Positions 24,801 to 36,603 of a stretch of DNA of 64,000 nucleotides are shown here, one piece after another. Numbering within the stretch: the stretch's first letter is position 1; the number at the start of each line of letters is the position of its first letter. The stretch is from Onchidella celtica (lineage: Eukaryota > Mollusca > Gastropoda > Systellommatophora > Onchidiidae): positions 17,052,033 to 17,116,032 of the forward strand of contig OZ007571.1 of assembly GCA_963931925.1 (NCBI GenBank), in the 5' to 3' direction. The notes beneath the pieces are model-generated. The model was not told the DNA's origin, searched no databases, and saw nothing but the letters and a program-made list of their open reading frames with translations. A program made the translations under genes and the position numbers.

Positions 24801-26168
24801 TTCATCACAATAGTGCGCCAGTTTCATGATGGCATGCAAGCTGCAGTCAAAAGCAACGGCAGTGTTTCAGAGCCCTTTGCTGTCACAAATGGGGTAAAGC
24901 AGGAGTGTGTCTTAGCCCCAACTCTGTTCAGCATCATGTTCTCTGCAATGCTACAAGAAGCCTTTAGCTCTCCTCCTCAAGGGGTAAGCATCAAGTACCG
25001 AACTGATGGCAGTCTTTTCAACCTCAGGAGACTTCAGGCAAAAACCAAAACCAAAAGTACTCAAGTCTGTGACCTACTATTTGCTGATGATTGTGCACTT
25101 CTGGCACACGATGAGGATAGCATGCAAAACTGTGTTGATAAGTTCTCTAGCGCCTGTGACAACTTTGGCCTCACAATAAGCACAAAGAAGACGGAAGTGC
25201 TCCATCAGCCTACTCCAGACGACAAGTATCCTGTGACCCCAAATATCAAAGTCCATGACAGTCTTCTGAAGGTGTCGGAGAACTTCACCTATCTTGGCAG
25301 TACACTGTCTTCCGCGGCTCGTGTTGATACTGAAATTCTCTCAAGAATCAGCAAAGCCAGCTCTGCATTTGGCAGGCTTCGAAAGAGGGTGTGGGATGTT
25401 GCCGGCATTCGCACAAACACTAAGCTGAAAGTGTACAATGCTGTGATCCTTCCCACCCTACTCTATGGGGCTGAAACCTGGACAGTGTACCAATCGCCTG
25501 CCAGAAAGCTAAGTCACTTTCATCTGGCCTGCCTTAGAAAGATCCTAAGGATCAAATGGCAGGATAAAATTCCAGACACTGAGGTCCTCAATCGTGCCAA
25601 GGAATTGAGCATCTTCTGCCACCTGAAAAAAATTCAGCTACGTTGGGCAGGACATGTTGTCAGAATGCCCGACTCCAGACTCCCTAAGCAAATCTTCTTC
25701 TCTGAGCTCTCCAATGGAACGAGGAATGTTGGGGCCCCAAAGAGACGGTACAAAGACACTCTCAAGCAATCACTGAAGGCCTTTGCCATTGATGTGAGTG
25801 AGTGGGAAAAGCTCTCGCTTGATCGTGCAAATTGGAGGGCGGCCCTTACCAGAGGCAGCAAAGCATGGGAAGCTGACAGAGTCCAGCAGGCTATCAAAAA
25901 AAGAGAACGGCGCAAGAAAAGGCCCAGTGGTACTGAACCAACGGAGCACTCTTGTCATTTATGCGGAAGGGTCTGCAGGGCAAAAATAGGACTTATCAGT
26001 CACATGAGAAGCCATAAGTCATGAAAGAACAGTCTTTCCATTCTGTCCTCTGTGTCCTTTAGTTCTCTTTATTGTCCATGTGTTGAAATTCTCAACAATT
26101 TCTGTTCTTTATTCCTCTGGTGTTGTGAAGGTCATCATCATACCTGATGGACGAACTATTATTATTAT
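21874..26168 (+). mobile_element. Near-full-length LINE (endonuclease-RT) retrotransposon
   Basis: A 4.3-kb insertion bounded by a perfect 16-bp direct repeat. Its parts in order are a ~0.9-kb 5' region (21874-22796), one long coding region broken by a single TGA, a short 3' UTR (26025-26155) and an (ATT)n tail that ends at the right duplication. A repeat tail next to the target-site duplication is what target-primed reverse transcription leaves. Only one main ORF is obvious. A 199-codon open stretch at 22180-22779 in another frame has no recognisable domain. The perfect duplication and nearly intact frame suggest a fairly recent insertion. Confidence 0.9.
22797..26024 (+). pseudogene. LINE polyprotein: APE-type endonuclease, reverse transcriptase, C2H2 finger
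   Basis: The frame is continuous except for TGA at 23367-23369. The endonuclease half has LGAWNIRTL, VALSETRL, SAYAPT and LLGDFNARVG, with the TDHRLIVCQL motif after the stop. These are the exonuclease-endonuclease-phosphatase fold catalytic motifs. The RT half has SPGVDSIPAEVY, CDNHRGISLL, CGFRKERGT, FVDLTKAFDTV and the FADD box at 25080-25091. STKKTEVL, LLYGAETW and WAGHVVRM follow. The protein ends in CHLCG...GLISHMRSH, a C-x2-C-x12-H-x3-H finger. In the motif usually reading GVKQGCVLAP, the second glycine is glutamate (codon 24903-24905). The frame opens at a GTG; the true start is uncertain. With a stop inside the endonuclease, this copy is probably inactive alone. Confidence 0.9.
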
Positions 26169-26184
26169 TATATACGTGCCGATG
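26169..26184. repeat. LINE target-site duplication, right copy
   Basis: Perfect 16-bp repeat of 21858-21873, directly after the (ATT)n tail. Confidence 0.85.
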
Positions 26185-26339
26185 GTCTTAGTTACAAGTC
26201 ACCCAGATTTTTTAAAAGTCATCTTTACGAGAGGAAGTAAAAACGGAAGAAATACTGAAATGAAAATGTGTTTTAGTTGTAAATATAACGCTGTTAATAA
26301 AAAAACATGTTAGGGTAAAAACATTTGGCTCGCCCTGTA

Positions 26340-26715
26340 GGCCTTTTAGTGAGATAAGGTGGGTGATAAGATAAGATAAGGTGGGTGAGAGAGGACATGG
26401 ACAATGTGAATCCAACATTAATATATACAGTATTAAAATGTTAAACTATATTCATTGCGTGTCAATCTTTACCGCTTTGATAAGATAATATAAAATAAGA
26501 AAGCGTATGTGAGAGAAAACGTGGAAAATGTGGATCCAACATTTTGCGAATCAAAATGTTATTGATTGAGTATCAACTATTATCGACAAAATAAGATAGG
26601 ATAAGATAAGACAAGATAATTGAGAGGGGACACGGAAATGTGCATCCAACATTTCATTTTAATTGAAATACTAAACTATATTGATTTAGTATCAACCATA
26701 TCATCATCGATGGAA
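26340..26715. repeat. GATAAG-rich tandem repeat, ~115-bp unit x3
   Basis: TCCAACATT recurs at 26411, 26535 and 26645. Each is preceded by GATAAGATAAG-like and GAGAG-GGACA segments and followed by ACTATATT and a TCAAC/TCAATC segment. Spacing is 124 and 110 bp. Many GATAAG hexamers are present. Confidence 0.8.
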
Positions 26716-28609
26716 TAAGCGTAAACATTTCAGTTCCGAAACATCAAAGGCTCTAAACAAAGTAACAGGAATTCATTCGGATGATTATCTGTATTGATAA
26801 TATTATTTTTTCTCTGCTCTATAAATTTTTATCTTCCCTTGTTGGCCTACCTTCGTCAAGGTTGAGAGCGTTATTCATGCTCTTGAGACCTCCTTCCCGC
26901 CTACAAAGTGGTGAAACGAGAGGGGGGCGCAAGCGGAATACAGTAAGTGCACGTGTGCGCGACCCAATCGGCCAGCGCGCATCGAGCTTGATCACCCAAT
27001 CGAGAAGTGTGCATCGGTCAGACAGGGAGGACGGCACCGCGCCATACTTCAATGCGCGTGAGAAAGACACATTAGGATAGCAAGATAGCAGTGCTAAATC
27101 GGTGGCTGTGTTGCTTTGCTGTTATATTTTTTTTTTCATTGGATATTAGTTCTGTTGACAAAACTGTTTACTGAAATAATAATTCGCCTGTAAATATTCT
27201 TTTTGTTCAATGGCGTTGTGAGGACGAATTGTATTATTTCGATATTTCAAAAAAATGAATTTGTGACTAAAAAAAATAAATAAAAGAAAACCTATATAAT
27301 TATTGACTTACTATTATTTTACTGTGATGGAGACGCAATAATTTGTGAAAATATGTGAAGGTTTAGTTTTCCTACGAAATACTTATGGAAGCGCGGGGAC
27401 TATCTCAAGAAGTGAGATTAGTAAGTTAAAAAGTACTTCTATTGCTTTGACTAGTCAGGATCAGTTTTTGTTTTTCTTTATTCGTTGTAATTGTTGTTCT
27501 AACCCTGTCACTCGTATGGGATAGATGCCTACGTCATACAATTTGAAATTTTAATAATTGCTTTTGTTACTTTTCTATAACAAATTCGGTTTTCAAGAAA
27601 AAAATCATTCTGTGTCCATAATGGATAATAAATGTGATTTAGATGTATCCATCATAATCTACAACCAGAATTGCATGACATGTGAATGTAATTTAGTTGT
27701 TTTTTAAATTCATTTTCTCAAAGCCCCTCGTTTTGTCTTTGGGATTTAAATCTTATACAACTGACAGTGTATAAAAAATATCACTATTTTCACTCGTTTA
27801 ATTTCTTTACTGAAATTCAATCTTATTTTTTGTGTGTTTTTCGTCTTTCTCCTCCCTTGTCCTGACAAAGTGGTGTCATCTCCATCCACATCTTCTACTT
27901 TTTTTCTCTCATTCTCCATTCAGTTTTCCTCTCACACTCCCTCTTTATCTACTTTTTACCTTTCTCGTCATTGCTCTAAAACTCAAAACTCATTATTTCC
28001 CACCACAATTTTTCCTAACGCATTATTCCAGCTCAATTTTTGTTGATTTTCACTGCGAGAATAAATCAATCACTTTGTCCGTTTCAGTAAAGTGAATTTA
28101 GTACTCAAAGATTTGATAAAACTAACCTGTTTTAAATTGTTATCACTTCATTTTGTACTGCAATTTAAACTTCGACTTTCAGTAAAATCTTTGTTCTTTA
28201 TATTCTGTTAATTTAACATAATTTAAATTATCATATTTAGGTTGACCAAGCTTTCTTCCTTTGCAAATACACATATATGTTTTCTCATCTGTATATAATA
28301 TATTGACTTCTACCATTTTTGGTGGTCTTTCCTTTGAACTTTGATTAGAAATGTATTCAAGTATTTCACTTCCTACCCACTTCTCCTTTTCCCAAATCCT
28401 CTCTCTCCCAGCTTCCAGTCAGAAAATCGTCCTCTTCGTGCTTCGTGACGGTAAACTTTAATCCAGTTGAGTAGTTGACGTCTAGAAATTAACATCTTTT
28501 ATCCATTTCTTTTACGGTCAAAGAGCTGTTTTATTGACTCTTTCAGTTTTTCTGTCTTCCTCTTGATCAATGGGTTTTCACATACAGGATTTAACTGGAA
28601 ATCACATTT
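26716..28609. other. Non-coding; small CpG-rich block
   Basis: 26860-27065 is richer in GC and CpG than its surroundings (repeated GCGCG and CGC), possibly an old exon or promoter, but no motif or splice pair was convincing. The rest is AT-rich. Confidence 0.45.
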
Positions 28610-28905
28610 GTCTTTCTCCCTTTCTTCCTCTGTTTGTTTGTCTGTCTGTCTGTCTGTTTTGTCTCCCCGGCTGTCTGTCTCTCTATCTCCCTCCTCTCTC
28701 CTTCATTCCCCTCTCCCTCCCTCCCCTCTGTCTCTCTCCCCTCCATCCTGTCTATCCCTTCACTCTTTCTCTTCTTCCTCTCTCTGTCTATCCCTGTCTG
28801 AGCCTGTCTCCGTCTGTCTCTGTCTTTCTATCTCTCTCTCTGTCTCTCACTGTCTTTCACTCTCTCCTTCTCTCTCTCTCTCCCTCTCTCCTCTCTCTTT
28901 CTCTT
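28610..28905. repeat. Polypyrimidine (CT)n-rich tract
   Basis: About 295 bp of CT, CCT and TGTC units. Ser-Leu-rich frames here are artefacts. Confidence 0.95.
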
Positions 28906-29924
28906 CACCAATGTATATTGTTGCTGCTCTTGATACTGCCAGTAACTAATCATCCCATATAAAAGTAAATCTGAACATCCCTTAAAAGTGTCCTGAGTAC
29001 TCTGCAAGATCATTGTTTTACTGACAAAGCTAAGACTGAAATCAATGCAAATCCTTGCCTTTAAGCTGAACACCTCCCACAAAAGTCGGTCAGGACAAAC
29101 AGCTGAATTTTCTTTTTTTAAAATATAATTTTGTCTGTAATTGATCGATAGTTTTGAATTAATGTGCTCCCCTCTCTTCCTCAACAACAACAAAAATCTG
29201 CCTTCAGATTTTACAATAACAGCTTAACGACCGAGCAATTCATGAAAATCTCCAATCTGTGAATTCATTACAATACAAAATGTCACTACATTTGGTATTA
29301 ATCAGAAAGACAGTAATGGCTATATTATTAGACTGTAGGACTTTGGCTGCCATCACGTTACTCACATCTCCTCCCCCCCCCCCCCCCTCCCCAAAGATTT
29401 TTTAGCATACAAAATCTGAAATAGATTCCAATCACAGATAACCAGTCTGGTCGCTTCAATCTATCCTGCACTGTGTTGTGTAAACTGCGCGTTGATTGTA
29501 GGAGAAAGTTATCATTAATTAATTGCGTGAAAGGACTGCTAATTTGAATGTTCACCCAACGAAAAACACCGTTTTTTGACACTAACTATGCAAATCCAAA
29601 ATGGCAGCCCCCATGAGAGCGATGCGTGTGCAAAAAAAAAGATGTCGGAAAACAGGTATTTCACAACTAAATTTTCTACGCTCAATTACGAATGGCAACA
29701 ATTTTTTTTCTGTTATAGTTAACCACAGGGAACACTTCTAAACCACATTTAGCACTTCCCCTTGGATTGCGAAAAGAAATTTGATTTGGAGACAAGCTAG
29801 ACTGGGATTTTCGTCTCAAGGTTTAGACCTGCAATACGCTTCATGTAAAAAGACTACGATTCATTCCTTCACACCAAAATGTCCAATACGTTAACTCGGG
29901 TACCCACGGGCTCCTGGTGGGGGG
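28906..29924. other. Non-coding; nothing recognised
   Basis: Contains a C-run at 29374-29387 and no supported gene. Confidence 0.5.
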
Positions 29925-30186
29925 CCCGCGACCAGTGGCTTAGCGAGGGTTGCCAGCGCCCAGGGTAAGGCAAGTAGTGCGCCGTCCTGGCCCACGGACT
30001 GTTAGCACGTGGCAAGGTGTATTTCGAACATTGTTAGATTTTCTGTTTGGGGGAGGGGAGGGGGTGTATCTATTTTTTATGCATTATCATTAATTTTTTT
30101 TCTTTTGAAATTTTGCTCCCCAAAGACTTTTGCGCCTGGGGCAGCCGCCCATGTGGCACCATCCGCACTACGCCTCTGGCCACGAC
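29925..30186. mobile_element. CAGTGGC-type hAT-like MITE (246 bp)
   Basis: Left end CAGTGGCTTAGCGAGG at 29933. Right end complementary to CAGAGGCGTAGTGCGG at 30178. Flanking octamers CCCGCGAC and GCCACGAC match at six positions. The body matches the copy at 20035. No coding capacity. Confidence 0.65.
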
Positions 30187-31281
30187 ACTGGGTTCATAAC
30201 CAACCTCGATCCGCGGCTATTAATTAACGAAATTACGTTACTCACTATGTCTGTGTATGCTAACATTACCTCGTTGGTTGAGGAATCTTTTCATGGCTTC
30301 AAGGGGAGAAAGATAGGAAAGGAGCTGAACTGGAAGCTTAGCTGAACCGGAGAAGCTAACATAAATATACAAAACTACTTCTCATTATGTGACTGTGATG
30401 TAGCCCACACATACTGTTATAGCGCATTTTGTTTACACAGAAGTTGCTAATCCCTGGCTCTATTATGAAACCCTCATGTGCGAAGGGCCAAAGTTTACAG
30501 GGTAGGAAAACAAAATGTTTTAGAAATGGATTCCATATCTCAAATGCATGTGTGCATTTCTCGTTCTAAGGTTTGAAATGTTATGCCCCCTCTTATTCAA
30601 TAGTAAAAAATCCCTCACAGAGTCCCTACATGGCAAAAAGAGCTGTCATCTAAGGTTGTGCAAATACACCTGTGCTGTTTCATGGCTGGGCGATATTATC
30701 CAATAGAATGCAAGTACATTAAAGTAGGCACTGAAGCATGCAACAAATGGCATGTTGTACACAGTTATGAATGAGTAATCGTAATTACCAGAGCACACGC
30801 ACACACAGATGTTGACAGATTGAAGCGCAGGATCAATATGACCAAAGCTGACAGACAGAAAATGAAAATAAGGGAATTAGTTGGGGAACTATTTTTCTTA
30901 ATTAAACTATTCTTGTCACGAACTGATGCGGCTGGTCAAATTATCCGCAGAATTTCCGTCAATCTTGAAATATTTATTCCTTCTGAGCTTGCTTAATCCA
31001 AGATCACAGATAGCTTTCTTTTCATTTACAATCATGGCGAGAAATGGCAGCCCAAAGAAAATAGAATGTCCCATGAATAAGTAAAAAGTATGCGATGAAG
31101 AAGATTGGGAGAAGAACAAACAGCAGCAAGAAGCTCAATGGCAAAAACAATAACAGTTACGCTGGCAACAGACTGGAAAGAACAAATAGCGAAGTCAATT
31201 ATTAAATGAAGAACAATTCTCCGACGCCGTGTATGAATGCGTTCCTTAAAATTTGGTATTACCGATCAGCCAGCTGGGTAA
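30187..31281. other. Non-coding; nothing recognised
   Basis: Short frames only. The sequence just left of the (GATA)n array shows no LINE similarity. Confidence 0.5.
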
Positions 31282-31740
<459 letters not shown>

Positions 31741-31796
31741 TACTTTATCTCTTCTATGGAAGGGATGGACAAAACTGGAACATGTTTTTATACACC

Positions 31797-32040
31797 ACCG
31801 TCCCCTAAGACTGTACTAACTGGTTTTGACAACTTTTCAGGAGAAGCAAAAAACTGTTTCATTTTAGCATCACTGGTCTTGTGACCATGACTTTGAAAGA
31901 CTGCTATTCGATTATTTTTCGGCTAGGAGTCAATAACCAAGATCCTTCGATATGGCTCTGAATGCAGTTGAACATTAATTAGTAAAAATCAATGTTTCGA
32001 ACTTTTGAGTTACCTCAGTCTTAAGGAACGGTGACGATAT
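31797..32040 (+). repeat. Interspersed repeat, also at 19405
   Basis: Same order of blocks as 19405-19645, without the flanking inverted terminal repeat found there. Confidence 0.8.
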
Positions 32041-35000
32041 GATAATTATCTGCTTTTCACAGGCTTCTAAACAAATGGTTTGGGCAGTGCTTTGCCAAAT
32101 ACCCGTGGCCATTTTGGGCGTACAACGATATATGATATGAAATTGATAAGTAGTCGTGTTGTTGTTGTTTTTTTTATCATTATTCTTTTGTCCACCTTGA
32201 TTTCTTTCAGTCATCACCATTCAGTGTGTACTGTCGGTATAGTGGACAATGTCAGACATACACGAATGCCAGCCTTAATTATATCAAAGATACTAGATAG
32301 AATAAGGTGAGACAGCTGGCGCGTTTAGCGTGCACAGATTTTGCACCCGCCGCCTAGCGGCGAATGCTCCGAAGGCATGAACAATGCCGCATTTACAAAG
32401 CCAAATAAGGGAAAATATTCAATGGAAAGGAGTGGACATGAAAAAATGGGTTGATAAAAGAGAAAAAAGTCGGAGGTAAAGGGAAAGAGAGTTCTGGTGA
32501 GAGAAGAATGTGAGAATGACAAGCGACCACTACACCACAGATCAACAGAAGAATAGCATTTGTGTAAAATGGAGACGTTTCCGAAGTAAGGGGGTCGGGT
32601 CATACGGAACATGAGGAAAGCTGTTCACAAAGTTCTTGAACAATTCTGACAATTCTGTCATGCGGGGGGGGGGGGGGGGAGAGGGGGGTGGTGAATAAAC
32701 TGACGGGCAAAGCACAAAGGTACTAGGAGACAAAAATTAATATTATTCTATAAGATTTCAATTTGTGATTTTCGTTCAAATTATTTTCATGTCTGTTGGT
32801 TGGACGTTCAATTTCAGTCACCCATATGTTCACGCGTGTTTTCCACCTATTCAGTCCTTCCACTGTTTCACTCTCAGATAAGATTCATTCATGTAACTGT
32901 AATCCGAGAGACCGTCAAGCAATTTGCTCAATAATTCAAAATATTTACTTTTCAGGGATGTATTCATTGTTTCGTTGTTTATAATCAACCTGTTCCTTCT
33001 GATAGTTGATTCCTTTTTCCATTTCTTTAGTACATGCATTCAAAGCTATGGTGTGTCTGGCCTCAGCGAGGCTTATTTAGCTTTAATCATCTGGGCCCCG
33101 CCCCTATAAGGGCATAATTACGGGGTTTTCATGATCATTTGGTTGATTTGGTGCACATTGTAGAAATATCTCCGGAACCTAAATCCCAGTTTGGACGCAA
33201 CCTAAAATAGCATTTTATTGTCCAACACGCCCCCCTGCTACTTAAACCGTTATCAAAATGTTCACTTTTTGGGTCAAAATATGGAGTGTTATACATTTGA
33301 AAGCAACAAGCTATATCAAAAACCATTCTGTTAACAACCCTACCAAGACGACATATCGGCAGCTCGTCATTACGGGCCAGAATCTTGCGCCGATATACCG
33401 ACTGCTCGGAGACAATGAGTTAACATTAACTTTCCTCGCCTTCAGTTTGTGTAGGAACTACAGCCGGGTGATAAAATTTGGTGATACATGGAGCCTAGAG
33501 GTTTACGACTTTAAGCAACACCATCATCTCTTTACCTGTCAGCTGAATATCTGTCTACTGTTTTCAGTTTTCGCTTCATCAGTCACAGGCTTCGAGAGAA
33601 ATGTTTTTTATGGCAGAGACAACCAGCAGGTAAAAGATAATTTGTTTATACGCGATTGAAACAACATATTTTTGCTATTGGAACTTCTAATTTATCCTGC
33701 CTGAGTAGCCAAACCTACCTGAGCAGACGGAGGTGTTCGAGTCTCCCCCCCCCCCCCCCTCCAAACCGTGGCTCCTTCTTATAAAGTCAGGCTTAATTAC
33801 ATGGTCCGCATTTACAAGAAGTGATATAATTCTGGTTGCCTGATATTTGGTGGGGTTTTTTTTTTGCATCATTTGATGCCAAATTTCGTACCTGTCAGGA
33901 TCTACCGAGAACGTAAACATAGTTTTATAAAGCGTTAAATGCCCGCCGAGACTGATTAGACTAGCAATATATTTAGATTTCCCGGTTTTCAAAATACATT
34001 CCTCATGAAATATATAAGCTTTCAGTGATTTTATTTATTTTGAAAGGTAATAAAAAAAACCCAGTCTTTTACTGAGTTCTCGTGTGTCACGATTTACCGT
34101 GCCTCCACAGATCTCATGATTTGAGGTTTCCCATACTCCAAGAGATGATCAGAATTATTATCTCTTTCGTGGAAGTTTGAAGGTTAGGGGTAAACGATGC
34201 ATAGTTCGGCAACATCTGTTCTCCATGGGACAATAATTCGAAACTGTAGCCACTGGGCATTTCAAACCCGGAGACGTTTCTTTCATTTGGGGCCTTCACT
34301 TCTTAGTTACAAAACCGTGAAAGAGAAATGAATCTTGCTGAAGGCGCCGAGTGTATCCTTGACAGTATACGACTTTGCCAACGAAACACTCCTTCCTGAC
34401 ACTCATTGTGTATACAGTAATTCTTTAAAATATTTTGTCTGTGCACAAGAGCAGGATTTTAAAACATGATTAAAACTACGGAATAACTGTTGTAGTCTAA
34501 CATTGAACTAGCGCATTCGATCTATTTGGGACGAATTCTCTGATGGCTTTCTGGGAACTCTTGTTGATGCTGATACCTGCTGGGGGAAAGGGGATAGGAG
34601 AAGGAAGTTGTAGGTGAATATCAGGCATATTCTGGAGCTTGTGTTGGCAAACAAACACACAAAAAAAGGAAAGAAAATAGAAGTGGCCTCTAAAGAGTGC
34701 AACCAACTCAAAGGTCCAAACACTTGTTTGAAGAGGAAGCTTGTCCTTTAAGTTATGCTCTCCCAAGAGTTTCAATTGTGTGTGTGTGTGTGTGGATGTG
34801 TGTATGCATGTGTGATAATCAAGAGATAAGATCACCATTGTCATTCGTTGCTGACAGATTATCGTCTATTATAAATCGAAAAATGGCAGTTGAACACAAC
34901 CGTTGATTATGTTCTAAAAAGTACTAGTTTTTCAATGTATTGCCACATCTCCAAAAGCAAATATAGTGCCAGAAGGATGAAAGAATATTAAATACTTTTT

Positions 35001-35915
35001 TGTTTGCATGCATAAATCAGCGTTTTCTATTGCATGAATTTTTTTTCTGTACACACATTACTTCATTCTAATGCGTAATCTTGTGCAAATACAGTCTGGC
35101 TTTCCTTAAGAACTACGGATTAGGATTTCCTTAAAATAAAACATGTATGATGTTATTCCTAATGCGCACACACACAAAAAGGATTTTTCATATTTCTTGT
35201 CCTTGAACAACCACACATCCACAGAAATATTATTTCTGGTGGACTGTATGATTATGTTAATTTTGGTGTTAACGTTTGTGTTTGGGAAATAGAGCAGACA
35301 ATCATTTAGGGACATTTTCTTGTCTATAGTTTTGAGTGCACACACTAAGCGAAAAAAGCTTGATACCACAAGTGTGTAAATGATTGATATGATTTCGTTA
35401 TCAGTTATGATAAGCACAAGTCATGAAGAAAGAGTGATACCCATACGATAGATTATAAAAGTATCAATATTAACCGTAATAAAATTACTCAGGGAAATCT
35501 CTAGCAACGTATCTTTTTCAGTGTTCCTTTGACTTTCCTAAAACTACAGCTGGCGTAAAACTATTAACATGTTGATACAGAGTTAATAAAATAAATACTT
35601 TTTGTCTTCCAATGCCAGCTTTATCAGCGACTGTGAACGACAGCGTTTGGGATATGCTTGCAGTGGAATAATTATATTATGGCTCAATTACTATTCATTA
35701 ATGGCATCTGGTTTGAGGTCTTTGTTTAGGAGGATCACAGCCATAGGCTTTTACGCCTCCTAATGGCGTGCTGAACGCCAGGGCAGCTTTCATCCCTGAT
35801 ATGGGTGACAGGGACAATACTTTCGCAACGGTGTTAACAAAGGGAATTCACAGTGTTGGTTTACGATGAGAAATGGATCCGCTGCCCTTGTTTTGAGTGG
35901 AGTATTCATCACTTG
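32041..35915. other. 3.9-kb stretch without recognised genes
   Basis: The longest frame, 33258-33659 on + (133 codons), has no recognisable domain. There are G- or C-runs at 32665-32682 and 33747-33761 and a short GT block at 34778-34805. A TATAAAA at 35455 is about 550 bp before the receptor start codon. No gene is supported. Confidence 0.45.
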
Positions 35916-35975
35916 ACGTGGTCGACCTAGATCTATCCACGTGATCAGCCAACGATGCCATGTGATGTCAGGACG
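35916..35975 (+). promoter_or_regulatory. Possible regulatory cluster upstream of the receptor exon
   Basis: TGACGTGG near 35914, the E-box CACGTG at 35938-35943 and GGACGTCA at 35970-35977 lie within 90 bp before the start codon. They resemble CREB/ATF and bHLH sites. No TATA box is close. Function is inference. Confidence 0.3.
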
Positions 35976-36003
35976 TCACCTACATCCGGTGTGAACCTCA
36001 GAC

Positions 36004-36603
36004 ATGCGCGCGGCTGCGGATGACGTCAACGCACGTCACTTAGCCGTGATTGTTGTCGTCATCGTCATGATAACCTTTGACGTCATCACTGCCATCTCTG
36101 TCAACGTTGCGCCTGATATTACCATGGAGAATAACACGGTTGCATATCACTTACGTGTTATCTACATCTGTGACAAGTCCGCCATTGACTACTGTCAGAT
36201 CAATGCCACAACTGCTGAAATGGAACGGCACTTTTCAGAAAATAATGAGGACATTGTTCCTGACTGTTATGACACCAACACTAATTGCAACCATTCCAGA
36301 GATACGTCAAATAATTCCAGTACCTCATCCACCACAACGTTTTACGTGGAGGATAACAAAGTTATCATCATCAGGCCTGTATCAAATACGGTATCCCTGC
36401 TGATCAACGTGTCTTATCATAACATGGTTGAGGGCAACATTCGAGATCGGATAAGTGGTGTGGATGCTTTAGTGACGTCAAATAATGCTGACGTCATAGT
36501 GGTGATTGGTGACACTGTGACTGTACAGACAACGGCTATCGTCGCCGAAGGCCTGGACGTACCAGTGATTGGATATATAACGGAGTACAACGGCGGGGCG
36601 AAG
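36004..36603 (+). CDS. First coding exon, putative receptor with ANF-receptor-like ligand domain
   Basis: The ATG at 36004 is preceded by an in-frame TGA at 35992-35994 and has G at -3, which fixes the start. The exon is exactly 200 codons and ends AAG|GTAGGA, a good phase-0 donor. Residues ~13-31 are a hydrophobic signal-peptide core (HLAVIVVVIVMITF...). The rest is extracellular-type, with about six N-x-S/T sequons and several cysteines. Its last third (GVDALVTSNNADVIVVIG, then GLDVPVIGYITEY) matches the pattern of the periplasmic-binding-like ligand domain in receptor guanylate cyclases and class C GPCRs: a V-x-V-IG strand, a helix and a P-V-I-x-Y strand. The signal domain of the receptor is not seen, so its class is open. 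Four TGACGTCA palindromes lie inside the exon. Confidence 0.6.
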
